Shown: positions 1 to 8,770, counted from the first letter of the stretch. The stretch is DNA of 21,919 bases from Hippea sp964442345 (GCA_964442345.1 CAYTZD010000024.1:1-21919); one strand, 5' to 3'. Numbers and translations: made by a program. The notes: generated from the letters alone by a model not told the origin.

Positions 1-482
1 TCTGGATACGGCGGGATACCTTTATACCTATCAACAGCCGTCTCACCAGCATTGTATGCTGCAGCAACAAGTTTAACATCGTGGTATTTCTCTATTAGAT
101 GCTTTAAAAATCTTACGCCGCCTTCAACATTCTCTTTAACATCATAAGGATCATCAACGCCATAGAATTTTGCCGTCTTATCCATAAGCTGCATTATGCC
201 TTTTGCACCCTTATTTGAGATGGCATTTACATCAAAGTCGGATTCTATCTTTGCTATTGCCGCAACAAGCTTATAATCAACGCCATACTTTTTTGATACC
301 CTTTTTATAAGCTTCATAACTTCGCTTCTTGATGAAGCTTCCTTAAAAGCCCTTGCAAAAAATAGATTACTACTTAGGTTCGTATATACAGTTTTTCCAC
401 CTTTTCTAACGATATGAATAGATTTACCGTAAGAATGCGACAAAAAACAAGCAAGAAACATCACAGCAAATATTGCTCTCAT
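1..482 (-). CDS. Lytic transglycosylase, SLT family (partial, C-terminus outside window)
   Basis: Periplasmic peptidoglycan lytic transglycosylase, which cleaves MurNAc-GlcNAc bonds. About 160 residues are visible before the window edge. Residues 1-19 look like a Sec signal peptide (MRAIFAVMFLACFLSHSYG). Residues 20-37 resemble the short beta segment often found before SLT domains (KSIHIVRKGGKTVYTN). The SLT core follows: KIESDFD with the likely catalytic Glu80, NKGAKGIMQLM at 90-100, and AAAYNAGE near 138-145, followed by the family-typical IPPYP. The start ATG (480-482) overlaps the TGA of the upstream TPR gene as ATGA, so the two are probably translationally coupled. It is the last visible gene of the rpsB-ispG unit. 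The family is secure; the exact subfamily and natural substrate are not, and any LysM or other C-terminal domain is unseen. Confidence 0.9.
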   Translation of the reverse strand, partial: MRAIFAVMFLACFLSHSYGKSIHIVRKGGKTVYTNLSSNLFFARAFKEASSRSEVMKLIKRVSKKYGVDYKLVAAIAKIESDFDVNAISNKGAKGIMQLMDKTAKFYGVDDPYDVKENVEGGVRFLKHLIEKYHDVKLVAAAYNAGETAVDRYKGIPPYP

Positions 483-2128
483 TGGGATTTTAGAAAATCA
501 TTGGCTTTTTTATCTTTCTTATCAATCTTCAATATCTCTTTTGCAATCTCTTTTGCTTTATCCTTATTGCCCATCTTGATATAAACATCAAGCAGATGCT
601 TTAGCGTTACCTTCTTCTCAGTTGGTTTATCCTTAAACCCTTCCAATGCCTTATTTAAGTAAAATTCTGCCTTCTTATAATCACCAAGCCTGTAATAACC
701 CCAACCCAAGCTATCCAAATAGTAAGGATTATCCTTATCTATCTTTAAAGCTTTCTCAACAAGCTTAATACCTTCTTTAACATGTATGTTCTCATCAATA
801 TACAGATAGCCCAAATAGTTTAAACCTTCGGCAAAATTGGGATTAACCTTCAAAAGTTCTTTCAGTGTCTCTATGGTCTTATCCCTATCTTTAAGTTTAT
901 TATAATAAACATCGGCAATATAGAGATATAAGTTAGATTTATCCTTTAAATCTTTTGCCTTTTTTAAAGCATCATAAAGCAATTCAATACCATCTTTAAT
1001 TTTACCATCTTCTATATATAATTGATTAGCAACTGAAAAATACATCTCAACATCGCCATACTTCTTAAGCAAATCTCTAACCTTTTTAAAATCCTTCATC
1101 TTAGAATAACAGTAAATCTCGTTAAATATCACATCGTTATAGAAAGGCACCTTTGGATTGATCTTATTCAAAAGCTTCAGCGCAGTCTTGTATTTTGATT
1201 GCCTTGAAAAACCAACAGCACAGAAAAGCTTTAATCTATCGGACACATCGACAAATTCTTTATGCTTTTTACATAGATTAACAACATCATCGTAATCTTC
1301 AAGTTTCAAATCAACAAACGCAAGCTTCTCAAGATAATCCACCCTTTTTGATAGCTTAAACGCTTTAAAATAGAAAAGCTTTGCGTTCTTCAAATCACCA
1401 AGCAGATAGTAATCATTGGCAATCACATAATCAACAACGGCGCTTTCGGGAAGCTTTTTATAAATATCAATAGCCTTATCAAACATATTGAATTGCTCAT
1501 AAACAGTGGCAAGAAATATGGCATATCTTGAATTCTTATTTAGACGATAGGCTGTTTCTGACTCTTTTAAAACGCACTGCTTATCTTTCAACTTTAAACA
1601 GACATTGGCAAGAAGAAAGTGCGCCGATGCATCCTTTTTACCCGTTGAATTTATGTATCGTTCTAAAACAGCGTAAGCCTTCTTATACTTAGAAGACTTC
1701 ATATACATAATTGCAAGCTCTTTTATTGTATCAGGTGTTCTCTTAAAGCTATCTTTTATCTTCGACATTAGCTTCAAGGCTTTCTTGTTTTTGCCTTCTA
1801 TGGTGTATATATCAAGCAATTTATAGTAAAAACCCTTCTCTTTTGGATATACTCTAACAGCCCTTTTTAGAACTTCTTCGGCTTTTTCGTATTGACCATT
1901 ATACACAAGCACATCTGAGATTTGACTGTAAAAGCTTTTATCTACAATATAGGGAAACACAAGCCACAGATCGTTGGCAGCTGACTTAAAATCACCCTTG
2001 TAAAGTTCAACATAACCCTTTGTATAATGATAAACAACAAAAACATCGCTATCCTTTGCATATGATGGCAGGCAAAAAAGACTAACCACAATAACAACAG
2101 CGATAAATCTATTCAATCTCTTTAGCAT
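479..2128 (-). CDS. Secreted tetratricopeptide-repeat (TPR) protein
   Basis: An exported helical-repeat protein of 549 aa, probably a periplasmic or envelope scaffold. Residues 1-24 form a signal peptide with a Lys/Arg start, a hydrophobic core IAVVIVVSLFCL and a likely signal peptidase I site after PSYA. The rest is almost all TPR-like helical pairs. The clearest are in the last third, with the motif LNYLGYLYIDE followed by YLDSLGWGYYRLGDYKKA, a pattern seen in large TPR proteins of Gram-negative envelopes. The frame stays open up to TTG 2161, but ATG 2128 is preferred because it is preceded by GGTGGAAGAGT (Shine-Dalgarno-like) and gives a well-formed signal peptide. It overlaps the ispG end by 20 bp and the transglycosylase start by 4 bp. 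The specific function is unknown; its position next to a lytic transglycosylase hints at envelope assembly or wall remodelling. Confidence 0.85.
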   Translation of the reverse strand: MLKRLNRFIAVVIVVSLFCLPSYAKDSDVFVVYHYTKGYVELYKGDFKSAANDLWLVFPYIVDKSFYSQISDVLVYNGQYEKAEEVLKRAVRVYPKEKGFYYKLLDIYTIEGKNKKALKLMSKIKDSFKRTPDTIKELAIMYMKSSKYKKAYAVLERYINSTGKKDASAHFLLANVCLKLKDKQCVLKESETAYRLNKNSRYAIFLATVYEQFNMFDKAIDIYKKLPESAVVDYVIANDYYLLGDLKNAKLFYFKAFKLSKRVDYLEKLAFVDLKLEDYDDVVNLCKKHKEFVDVSDRLKLFCAVGFSRQSKYKTALKLLNKINPKVPFYNDVIFNEIYCYSKMKDFKKVRDLLKKYGDVEMYFSVANQLYIEDGKIKDGIELLYDALKKAKDLKDKSNLYLYIADVYYNKLKDRDKTIETLKELLKVNPNFAEGLNYLGYLYIDENIHVKEGIKLVEKALKIDKDNPYYLDSLGWGYYRLGDYKKAEFYLNKALEGFKDKPTEKKVTLKHLLDVYIKMGNKDKAKEIAKEILKIDKKDKKANDFLKSQ

Positions 2129-3179
2129 ACTCTTCCACCATCTCAACAAATTCATCAACAAGTTTATCTTCTTTAACCTTCTTTACAATCTTACCCTTTT
2201 TTATTATCAAACCAAAATGCCTGCCACCTGCTATGGCAACATCGGCTTCCTTTGCCTCACCCAAAGCATTAACAACACAACCCATAACGGCAACCTTGAT
2301 AGGCTTTTTAATGTGAGACAGCCTTCTTTTTAACTCATCAACAAGCGCTATCAAGTCAATCTCTATTCTACCACATGTTGGACAGGATATAAAATCAATT
2401 GTTCTTTTCTTTCTTAAATGAAGTGCATTGAGCAACTCATAACAGACATCTATCTCGTTTTCTGGTGGCTCACTTAAGGATATCCTTATCGTATCACCAA
2501 TACCTTCTTTTAGTAAAACAGCCAAAGCAGAAACAGACTTCACTATCCCTTCCCTTGAGCTACCAGCTTCTGTAACGCCAATATGCAGCGGATAGTCGAT
2601 AAGCTTGGATATCTTCTCGTTGCAGATAATCGTCGATAGCGGATCGGAAGATTTTATCGATATTTTCATATTTACAAAACCTGTATCTTCTATTCTTCTA
2701 ACCCATCTGTAGGCACTTTCAACAAGCGCATCATCAGTTGGAGAACCATACTTATCAAGCAAATCCTTCTCCAAAGAACCAGAATTTACACCAATCCTTA
2801 AAGGAATATTATGCTCATCTGCAGCTTTTAAAATCTCCTTAACCTTATCAAAAGAACCTATATTGCCAGGATTTATTCTAACGCAATCTGCACCGTTTTC
2901 TATAGCAAGCAAAGCAAGTTTATAGTTAAAATGAATATCAGCTATAACGGGTATAGGACTTTTTGCCTTTATCTCTTTGAAAGCTTCTGCGGCATCCTCA
3001 TCAATAACGGCACATCGCACTATCTCGCAACCCTTATCCTTCAATCTCTCTATCTGCTTAAGCGTTGCTTCAACATCGCGCGTATCGGTATTCGTCATCG
3101 ACTGGACAACTATTGGTGCATCACCGCCTATCTTAACGCCGCCGACATCAATCTGTCTTGTCTTTCTTCTTTTTATCAT
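2109..3179 (-). CDS. ispG: 4-hydroxy-3-methylbut-2-en-1-yl diphosphate synthase (IspG/GcpE)
   Basis: Cytoplasmic iron-sulfur enzyme of the MEP isoprenoid pathway that converts MEcPP to HMBPP. At 356 aa it is the usual short bacterial form, with an N-terminal TIM barrel (RQIDVGGVKIGGDAPIVVQS, RCAVIDEDAA, ADIHFNYKLA, RINPGNIG) followed by the [4Fe-4S] domain. The cluster ligands are visible as Cys266 and Cys269 in ISCPTCGR and Cys301 with Glu308 in MGCVVNALGEA, the set expected from the family. The ATG at 3177-3179 overlaps the rseP TGA as ATGA, indicating coupling. With dxr two genes upstream, this unit encodes an early and a late step of the MEP route, which supplies the precursors for UppS encoded earlier in the same unit. 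Confidence 0.97.
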   Translation of the reverse strand: MIKRRKTRQIDVGGVKIGGDAPIVVQSMTNTDTRDVEATLKQIERLKDKGCEIVRCAVIDEDAAEAFKEIKAKSPIPVIADIHFNYKLALLAIENGADCVRINPGNIGSFDKVKEILKAADEHNIPLRIGVNSGSLEKDLLDKYGSPTDDALVESAYRWVRRIEDTGFVNMKISIKSSDPLSTIICNEKISKLIDYPLHIGVTEAGSSREGIVKSVSALAVLLKEGIGDTIRISLSEPPENEIDVCYELLNALHLRKKRTIDFISCPTCGRIEIDLIALVDELKRRLSHIKKPIKVAVMGCVVNALGEAKEADVAIAGGRHFGLIIKKGKIVKKVKEDKLVDEFVEMVEEYAKEIE

Positions 3180-4261
3180 TTAACCTGTTCCACTCTATTC
3201 TTTACATACTTAAACACGCCGTATCGTTTAAAATCGTTCATAAAGGCAAACAACATCAAAGCAAGCAAAACGGCAATACCAACCTTCTGAAAAATCTCCA
3301 TTGCCTTTTCACTTACGGGTTTACCTCTTATGGCTTCTATCGTATAAAACATAAGATGTCCGCCGTCCAAAACAGGTATGGGAAGCAGATTCAATATGCC
3401 AAGATTGATACTTATCAAAGCTATAAACGCAAGAAAGTAGCTAATACCCGATTGTGCAGCCTTGCCAGCTATATCAACAATCATTACAGGCCCACCAAGT
3501 TCACTTGATGGTATGGCACCTTCTATAAGTCTTACAAGTCCAACAATCATCACTTTAGCAACATAGACTGTTCTTTGCGCGCCTTTAATCAGACTTTCGC
3601 CAAAGGGATAAGAGACCACAACAGTATCACCAGATGGCATAATACCCAAAAGCCCAACGAATCGTTCATACCCAAGCAAATCTTTTATCTTTTTACCCTT
3701 AGGCACAGCATTTAGACTAAAAACATTTCCGTTTCTCTCTATTTTTAGCGTAATCCTTCTATTGGGATTTGCCTTTATAAGCTTTGCCATCTCATCCCAG
3801 CTTTTGACGGATACACCGTTTACTGCAACAATCTTATCACCCTTTTGAAGGCCTATTTTGGCAGCTTCGCTGTTTGGCATCACTTTGCCAATCACAGGTG
3901 CAAGCTTAGCCATACCTATATTGTAGGCTAACGCAAAGAACAATACTGCAGATGCTATATTAAAAACAGGCCCTGCAAGGACAATTAGAAACCTTTTCCA
4001 TAACGGTTGAGCAAAAAACGCATCGGATGTATCTTCAATCTCATCGTCAGGACTTTCGCCTTTTAGCTTCACATATCCACCAAGCAGGATCAACGATAGA
4101 ACATACTCTGTCTTCTTTGGTTTTATTTTAAATAGAACAGGCCCAAATCCCACAGAGAAGCGTTCGACACCAACGCCTAAAATCCTTGCCACAATAAAAT
4201 GCCCAAACTCGTGTATAATCACCATCAAAACAAGTCCTGCTATACCATAGACCCAGTTCAT
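3176..4261 (-). CDS. rseP: RIP metalloprotease RseP (site-2 protease family)
   Basis: Inner-membrane zinc protease that cuts transmembrane segments, typically of anti-sigma factors or leftover signal peptides. It is 361 aa from the ATG at 4261, shorter than E. coli RseP (450 aa) and apparently with one PDZ domain. The first membrane helix carries HEFGH (residues 17-21), the zinc-binding and catalytic motif. A PDZ domain lies at about 118-188 (LQKGDKIVAVNGVSV). The C-terminal membrane part has NLLPIPVLDGG with the third zinc ligand, Asp299. An in-frame TTG exists at 4273, but ATG 4261 is preceded by GGAGGAG at ideal spacing and overlaps the dxr stop as TAATG. The dxr-rseP pairing is common in bacteria. 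No anti-sigma or sigma gene is in the window, so its substrate is unknown. Confidence 0.95.
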   Translation of the reverse strand: MNWVYGIAGLVLMVIIHEFGHFIVARILGVGVERFSVGFGPVLFKIKPKKTEYVLSLILLGGYVKLKGESPDDEIEDTSDAFFAQPLWKRFLIVLAGPVFNIASAVLFFALAYNIGMAKLAPVIGKVMPNSEAAKIGLQKGDKIVAVNGVSVKSWDEMAKLIKANPNRRITLKIERNGNVFSLNAVPKGKKIKDLLGYERFVGLLGIMPSGDTVVVSYPFGESLIKGAQRTVYVAKVMIVGLVRLIEGAIPSSELGGPVMIVDIAGKAAQSGISYFLAFIALISINLGILNLLPIPVLDGGHLMFYTIEAIRGKPVSEKAMEIFQKVGIAVLLALMLFAFMNDFKRYGVFKYVKNRVEQVK

Positions 4262-5403
4262 TAACTCCTCCAAAATTCATCTCTTATAAGATTATCAATC
4301 TCCGCTTTTATGTTATTTAGCATCTCTGCTATGCTATCTATCTCATCTGGCAACTTATCTTCAAATCTTATCAAGGATAACTCAAGAATCTTGAATATGT
4401 CAACAAATTTAATCTTTTCGCTTAAGAAAGCTTCAACGGCTATCTCATCTGCAACATTGAGAATCAAACCCAAATTCTTATCTTCTTTTCTTAAGGCTTC
4501 AAATGCAAACCTAAGTGTTGGAAAACGGCTAAAGTCTGGCTTTCTAAATGTAAGCTTTGCTATATCCGTAAGGCTTATTTTAAATGGCAAGTTTATCCTT
4601 CTTGGCTTAAAGAGAGCATAAGCTATAGGGATACGCATATCCTTATCTGCAATCTGAGCGATAATAGAACCGTCAACAAACTCAACAGCAGAATGCATAA
4701 TGCTTTCAGGATGAATTACAACTTCTATGTTTTTTGTATCAAACAGCCAGCGTGCTTCAATTATCTCAAAGCCCTTATTCATCATCGTAGCAGAATCTAT
4801 CGTAATCTTTTTACCCATATCCCAGTTTGGATGTTTTAGTGCATCTTCAACTGTCGCAGAAGCAAAATCCTTATCAAGAAAAGGACCGCCCGAAGCGGTA
4901 AGTATAAGTTTTTCTATCTCTTTTTTGTTTTTGCCTTCAAGACACTGATAGATTGCAGAATGTTCTGAATCTATAGGCACAATCTCAATATTGTTTTTTT
5001 CTGCCACTTCACTTAAAATTTTACCTGCAACAACAAGGCTCTCCTTATTTGCAAGCGCAAGTCTCTTTCTATTTTTCAAAGTATAATATGTAGGCAAAAG
5101 TCCAGCAGAACCGACAATGGCATTTACAACAAAATCAACATCATCAAAACTGACAAGCTCAATTAAGCCTTCTTCATTCTCTAAAACCACTATCTTTTTA
5201 AATCTCTCTCTAACTATCGCTGCTGATTTTTTATCTTCAATGCACACATATTTAGGCTTAAATCTTTCTATCTGTCTTGACAGTTCATCAATATTGCTTT
5301 TGCAGCTTAAACCGACAACATTAAATTCGTCTGTTCTTGATACTATATCAAGCGTATTTTTGCCTATGGAACCTGTTGAACCTAAAACAACAAGGTTTTG
5401 CAT
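4261..5403 (-). CDS. dxr: 1-deoxy-D-xylulose 5-phosphate reductoisomerase
   Basis: Cytoplasmic NADPH-dependent enzyme that converts DXP to MEP, the committed step of the MEP isoprenoid pathway. At 380 aa it is full length. The NADPH-binding loop GSTGSIG is at residues 8-14. LANKESLVVAG is near 117-127. Metal ligands are Asp145 and Glu147 in PIDSEHSAIYQ and Glu216 in GFEIIEARWLF. Further conserved stretches are TASGGPF, DSATMMNKG and HPESIMHS. The ATG at 5403 overlaps the cdsA end by 22 bp, with only a weak Shine-Dalgarno (GGTG), so re-initiation after cdsA translation is likely. It ends as TAATG with rseP. Confidence 0.97.
   Translation of the reverse strand: MQNLVVLGSTGSIGKNTLDIVSRTDEFNVVGLSCKSNIDELSRQIERFKPKYVCIEDKKSAAIVRERFKKIVVLENEEGLIELVSFDDVDFVVNAIVGSAGLLPTYYTLKNRKRLALANKESLVVAGKILSEVAEKNNIEIVPIDSEHSAIYQCLEGKNKKEIEKLILTASGGPFLDKDFASATVEDALKHPNWDMGKKITIDSATMMNKGFEIIEARWLFDTKNIEVVIHPESIMHSAVEFVDGSIIAQIADKDMRIPIAYALFKPRRINLPFKISLTDIAKLTFRKPDFSRFPTLRFAFEALRKEDKNLGLILNVADEIAVEAFLSEKIKFVDIFKILELSLIRFEDKLPDEIDSIAEMLNNIKAEIDNLIRDEFWRS
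4265..4271 (-). promoter_or_regulatory. Strong ribosome binding site deciding the rseP start
   Basis: The minus strand reads GGAGGAG, then TTA, then ATG (4261). The GGAGG core sits 5 nt before the ATG and lies just inside the 3' end of dxr. The upstream TTG at 4273 would overlap this site, so it is very unlikely to be the start. Confidence 0.8.
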
Positions 5404-6164
5404 TTTAACACCAGATAAACAAAGAATACAGCAAAGGCAAAACTATCCAGCCTATCCAAGATGCCGCCATGTCCTGGGATTAGATGCGATGAATCCTTTT
5501 TGTTAAAGTATCGTTTTACAACCGATTCTGCAAGGTCGCCAAAGATACCAACAACATTAGAGACAAAAGCAACCAAAAAACTCTCAAACAGATCAATTCC
5601 AACGGCTTTTCCAAACAAAACACCAAACACAACACCACCAACTATGCCAGCCAAAGCACCTTCCTTTGTCTTTTTAGGACTTATCATAGGCGATAATTTT
5701 CTCTTTCCATACTTTTTACCAATAAAATAGGCAAAACTATCGCCAGACCAGATAGAGACAAATATCAGAAGAAGCAGAAGCCTTCCATTTTCAAGCCTCA
5801 TCACATAAACAGAGAAAAAGTATAAAAACACATAAAAGATACCGCCGAGATAGTAATAATCTTTAAGAACGCTTTTATCCTTTAAAGAACCAAAACCAAC
5901 AACAAGATGCATTACAAATACAAAAAACAGCGCATCAACAAAGAACTGCTTGTAAAATAGAAAAACAAACGAGAGAAGAAAACAGAAGCTTAAATAGATA
6001 GATTTCTTAAAATCAAACGGCTTTGAATCCATACCAAGCCATTCTGCATAGCCCAAAGATGCAACAAAAAGCAGAATAATCTTCACATAAAAAAAATCAG
6101 CTTTTAAAACAACATATACAGCAATAGGTATGAGAATAGCCGCAGAAATTATGCGCTTTATCAC
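5382..6164 (-). CDS. cdsA: Phosphatidate cytidylyltransferase (CDP-diglyceride synthase)
   Basis: Polytopic inner-membrane enzyme that makes CDP-diacylglycerol from phosphatidate and CTP, the precursor of the membrane phospholipids. It is 260 aa with about seven hydrophobic helices. The C-terminal family signature runs over residues 214-240: Ser214, Lys217-Arg218, Lys223-Asp224, then PGHGGILDRLD. The upstream conserved stretches WSGDSFAYFIGK and SPKKTKEGALAG are also present. Translation starts at GTG (6162-6164), overlapping the uppS TGA as GTGA; there is no nearby ATG. The uppS-cdsA-dxr-rseP order is a widely conserved bacterial arrangement. Confidence 0.96.
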   Translation of the reverse strand: MIKRIISAAILIPIAVYVVLKADFFYVKIILLFVASLGYAEWLGMDSKPFDFKKSIYLSFCFLLSFVFLFYKQFFVDALFFVFVMHLVVGFGSLKDKSVLKDYYYLGGIFYVFLYFFSVYVMRLENGRLLLLLIFVSIWSGDSFAYFIGKKYGKRKLSPMISPKKTKEGALAGIVGGVVFGVLFGKAVGIDLFESFLVAFVSNVVGIFGDLAESVVKRYFNKKDSSHLIPGHGGILDRLDSFAFAVFFVYLVLKCKTLLF

Positions 6165-6865
6165 AGTCCGCCAAATCTTCTTTTGCGTCTTTTAAACTCA
6201 TCTATAGCAGTCTCAAGGTCAGAAACTTCAAATTCAGGCCAATATTTATCAAAAAAGACAAATTCAGCATAAGCAGACTGCCACAGAAGAAAGTTGCTAA
6301 TTCTTTTTTCACCACCCGTGCGAATAAGAAGGTCAACATCTGGCATATCATAGGTGTATAGGTATCTTTCAAAAAGGCTTTCTTCTATATCGTTTACTTT
6401 TACTCTATTGCTTTTTACATCTTCTGCCAACCTTTTGGCAGCTTGTGTTATCTCATATTTGCCGCCATAGTTTAAGGCAAGCGTCAGTCTCATCTTCGTA
6501 TTGTTTTTTGTCTTTTCTTTAAGCTCTTCAATGCCATTTCTGATTCTTTCGTCAAATACGGATATATCTCCAATTGTTGAAAATTGAACATCGTTGTTCA
6601 TTAATAGCTTCTCTTTCTTTCTCAGCTGGGTTTTAAAAAGAGCCATCAAAAATCTTATCTCACTTTTCGGTCTTTTCCAATTCTCTGTTGAAAACGCATA
6701 TAAGGTTAAATACTTTATACCAAGTTCTGCAGCACCTTCTGTTATCTTATCAACAACCTTTGAACCGATATAATGACCGTATGTCCTTTTTTTACCTAAG
6801 GATGTAGCCCATCTGCCGTTGCCATCCATAATAATGGCAACATGATAAGGGAAGTTCTCATCCAT
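6161..6865 (-). CDS. uppS: Undecaprenyl (isoprenyl) diphosphate synthase
   Basis: cis-Prenyltransferase that condenses FPP with isopentenyl diphosphates to give undecaprenyl diphosphate, the lipid carrier for peptidoglycan and surface glycans. At 234 aa it is normal for the family. Key motifs are MDGNGRW (13-19) with the essential Asp14, AFSTENWKRP (57-66), LNYGGKYE (131-138), RTGGEKRISNFLLWQ (182-196) and the C-terminal YAEFVFFDKYWPEF. The ATG at 6863-6865 shares one base with the frr stop (TGATG), so it is coupled to frr. Its product would supply MraY in the other transcript and presumably PglB. Confidence 0.97.
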   Translation of the reverse strand: MDENFPYHVAIIMDGNGRWATSLGKKRTYGHYIGSKVVDKITEGAAELGIKYLTLYAFSTENWKRPKSEIRFLMALFKTQLRKKEKLLMNNDVQFSTIGDISVFDERIRNGIEELKEKTKNNTKMRLTLALNYGGKYEITQAAKRLAEDVKSNRVKVNDIEESLFERYLYTYDMPDVDLLIRTGGEKRISNFLLWQSAYAEFVFFDKYWPEFEVSDLETAIDEFKRRKRRFGGL

Positions 6866-7434
6866 CAGATGCTAACTATCTCTTTCTCTTTCTCTTTTAG
6901 TAGTTCTTCAACCTTTTTGGAATAATCGTCTAACTTCTTCTTTATATCCTTTTCTGCTTTTTTTGATTCATCTTCGGATATGATTTTATCTTTCTCAAGG
7001 TCTTTAACAACCTTCAAAGCCTTCTTTCTTGCATTCCTTAAGGCAACCTTGTAATTTTCAGTCTCCTGTTTTAGAAGTTTAATAACCTTTTTTCTATCTT
7101 CTTCGGTCATAGGTGGTATATTTATCTTGATTGTCTTGCCGTCATTTTGCGGCGTAAAGCCAATATTCGACTTTAAGATTGCCTTTTCAATATCATTTAT
7201 AACAGATGCATCCCATGGCTGAATAACAACCGTTGTAGCATCAGGTGTTGAGATTGTTGCAAGCTGCTTTATAGCCATCTGTTGGCCGTATGCTTCAACC
7301 TTAATACTCTCAAACATAGAGACATGGGCTCTTCCTGTTTTAACGGTCGTTAAATACTTTTTATAAGATGATATAGTTTTTTTCATGCTATCTTCCATCT
7401 CTTTTAAAACTTTATCTAAGCCATCTGCCTCCAT
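6865..7434 (-). CDS. frr: Ribosome recycling factor
   Basis: Cytoplasmic factor that, with EF-G, splits the post-termination ribosome. It is 189 aa from the preferred start, close to the usual 185. Conserved features include KTGRAHVSMF near the N-terminus, then TISTPDATTVVIQPWD, IGFTPQNDGKTIKINIPP, TEEDRKK and a long charged coiled-coil helix region at the C-terminus. The frame extends to a GTG at 7443, but that codon overlaps the perfect Shine-Dalgarno AAGGAGGTG at 7441-7449, so ATG 7434 (8 nt after AGGAGG) is the start. It follows pyrH by 17 bp and overlaps uppS by 1 bp. Confidence 0.96.
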   Translation of the reverse strand: MEADGLDKVLKEMEDSMKKTISSYKKYLTTVKTGRAHVSMFESIKVEAYGQQMAIKQLATISTPDATTVVIQPWDASVINDIEKAILKSNIGFTPQNDGKTIKINIPPMTEEDRKKVIKLLKQETENYKVALRNARKKALKVVKDLEKDKIISEDESKKAEKDIKKKLDDYSKKVEELLKEKEKEIVSI

Positions 7435-7440
7435 GGTTTT

Positions 7441-7449
7441 CACCTCCTT
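7441..7449 (-). promoter_or_regulatory. Near-perfect ribosome binding site of frr
   Basis: The minus strand reads AAGGAGGTG, matching the usual 16S rRNA 3' tail, 6 nt before the ATG at 7434. It lies in the 17-bp gap after pyrH and rules out the in-frame GTG at 7443. Confidence 0.85.
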
Positions 7450-7451
7450 TT

Positions 7452-8168
7452 TTATTTGACAAGCGTGCCTATATTCTCACCAAGCACAATCCTTTTTAAT
7501 GCTCCATACTCCTTTATTGAGAAAACAATTATAGGCATGTGATTCTCCATACACATCGATATAGCCGTCGAATCCATAACGCGTAAATTCCTATCAAGCA
7601 CTTCGATATATGTAATGGTTTTTATACGCTTTGCATCGGCATAGACCATCGGGTCTTTATCATAGACCCCATCAACCTTTGTAGCTTTCAAAATAACATC
7701 GGCACCCATCTCCATAGCCCTTAAGGATGCAGCAGTATCAGTTGTAAAATACGGATTACCCGTTCCTGCAACAAAGATTACAACCCTGCCTTTCTCAAGA
7801 TGTCTAAGCGCCCTTCTTCTAATGTAAGGTTCTGCTATCTCTCTCATCTCAATAGCAGATACAACCCTTGTCTGCACACCCATCTTCTCCAGCGCATCCT
7901 GCAGGGCAAGTCCGTTTATAACCGTGGCAAGCATACCCATATAATCGGCGCTTGCCCTATCCATACCCATGGCTGCACCCTTAACGCCTCTGAAAATATT
8001 ACCGCCACCTATTACAGTGCAAACATCGACACCTAATTCCCTTACTTCCTTTATCTGCTGAGCAATCTCCTTTATTGTCTCCTCGCATATACCATAAGAA
8101 AGGGAGCCCATCAGGGCTTCCCCACTTAGTTTCAATAGAATCCTTTTAAATACAGGTTTATTGCTCAT
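7452..8168 (-). CDS. pyrH: UMP kinase (uridylate kinase)
   Basis: Cytoplasmic hexameric kinase of the amino-acid-kinase fold that converts UMP plus ATP to UDP, needed for pyrimidine nucleotides and UDP-sugars. At 238 aa it is the standard length. Motifs are KLSGEAL at residues 13-19, VIGGGNIFRG at 52-61, the conserved DRASADYMGMLATVINGLALQDAL (about 70-93) and GTGNPYFTTDTAA at 135-147. It starts at ATG 8168, 3 bp after the tsf stop. An AGGTG Shine-Dalgarno lies inside the end of tsf. The rpsB-tsf-pyrH-frr order is conserved in most bacteria. Confidence 0.97.
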   Translation of the reverse strand: MSNKPVFKRILLKLSGEALMGSLSYGICEETIKEIAQQIKEVRELGVDVCTVIGGGNIFRGVKGAAMGMDRASADYMGMLATVINGLALQDALEKMGVQTRVVSAIEMREIAEPYIRRRALRHLEKGRVVIFVAGTGNPYFTTDTAASLRAMEMGADVILKATKVDGVYDKDPMVYADAKRIKTITYIEVLDRNLRVMDSTAISMCMENHMPIIVFSIKEYGALKRIVLGENIGTLVK

Positions 8169-8171
8169 CGA

Positions 8172-8768
8172 TTATTCACCTATCTTAAACCTTGCAAATC
8201 TCCTAACTACTATATTCTCACCAAGTTTAGCTATAGTATTCTGAATCAGATCCTTAATCTTAATCTCTGAATCCTTTATAAACGGCTGTTCAAGAAGACA
8301 AACTTCTTCGTAATACTTCTCAATCTTGCCTTCAACAATCTTATCAAGAATGTTTTCAGGTTTACCCTGCTGTCTTAGTTGCTCTTTCATTATCTCTTTT
8401 TCTTTGTTTAACTCTTCTTCTGGTACATCTTCCTTTTTCACATACAGTGGAGCAGCTGCAGCTATATGCATAGCTATATCCTTGCAAAGCTGATTAAAAT
8501 CGTCCGTATTTGCAACAAAATCTGTCTCGCAGTTAACTTCAACCAAAACGCCAATTTTTCCGCCTGCATGTATGTAGCTTGCAATCTTACCTTCGTTTGC
8601 TTCCCTGCCAGCCTTCTTGGCAGCAGATGCAAGACCCATCTCTCTAAGTTTATCTACAGCCTTCTCTATATCTCCATCTGTCTCTTGAAGTGCCTTTTTG
8701 CATGCCATCATTCCTGCGCCTGTTCTTTCGCGCAACTCCTTGACCATTGCAGCTGTAATCTGTGCCAT
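8172..8768 (-). CDS. tsf: Elongation factor Ts, short form
   Basis: Guanine-nucleotide exchange factor for EF-Tu. The N-terminal UBA-like domain (about 1-55) carries VKELRERTGAGMMACKKAL. The core has TDFVAN at 82-87, where Asp83-Phe84 is the family's nucleotide-exchange pair. It ends with LGENIVVRRFARF. At 198 aa it is well below the 283 aa of E. coli EF-Ts and lacks most of the second core subdomain, as in Thermus-type and some other short EF-Ts proteins. This is a normal variant and not a truncation. It lies 2 bp downstream of rpsB. Confidence 0.96.
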   Translation of the reverse strand: MAQITAAMVKELRERTGAGMMACKKALQETDGDIEKAVDKLREMGLASAAKKAGREANEGKIASYIHAGGKIGVLVEVNCETDFVANTDDFNQLCKDIAMHIAAAAPLYVKKEDVPEEELNKEKEIMKEQLRQQGKPENILDKIVEGKIEKYYEEVCLLEQPFIKDSEIKIKDLIQNTIAKLGENIVVRRFARFKIGE

Positions 8769-8770
8769 TA

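Noticed and set aside
1..482. Lipoprotein signal (FLAC) at residues 9-12 of the lytic transglycosylase
   Set aside because: The -3 position is Phe and the hydrophobic stretch before the Cys is too short; a normal Sec signal ending near SYG fits better.
2931..3508. Plus-strand frames opposite ispG and rseP
   Set aside because: Both minus-strand genes are complete with catalytic motifs; the plus-strand products look like no known protein and lack start signals.
8172..8768. EF-Ts as a truncated gene
   Set aside because: The protein starts and ends with conserved sequence and 198 aa matches the known short class of EF-Ts.
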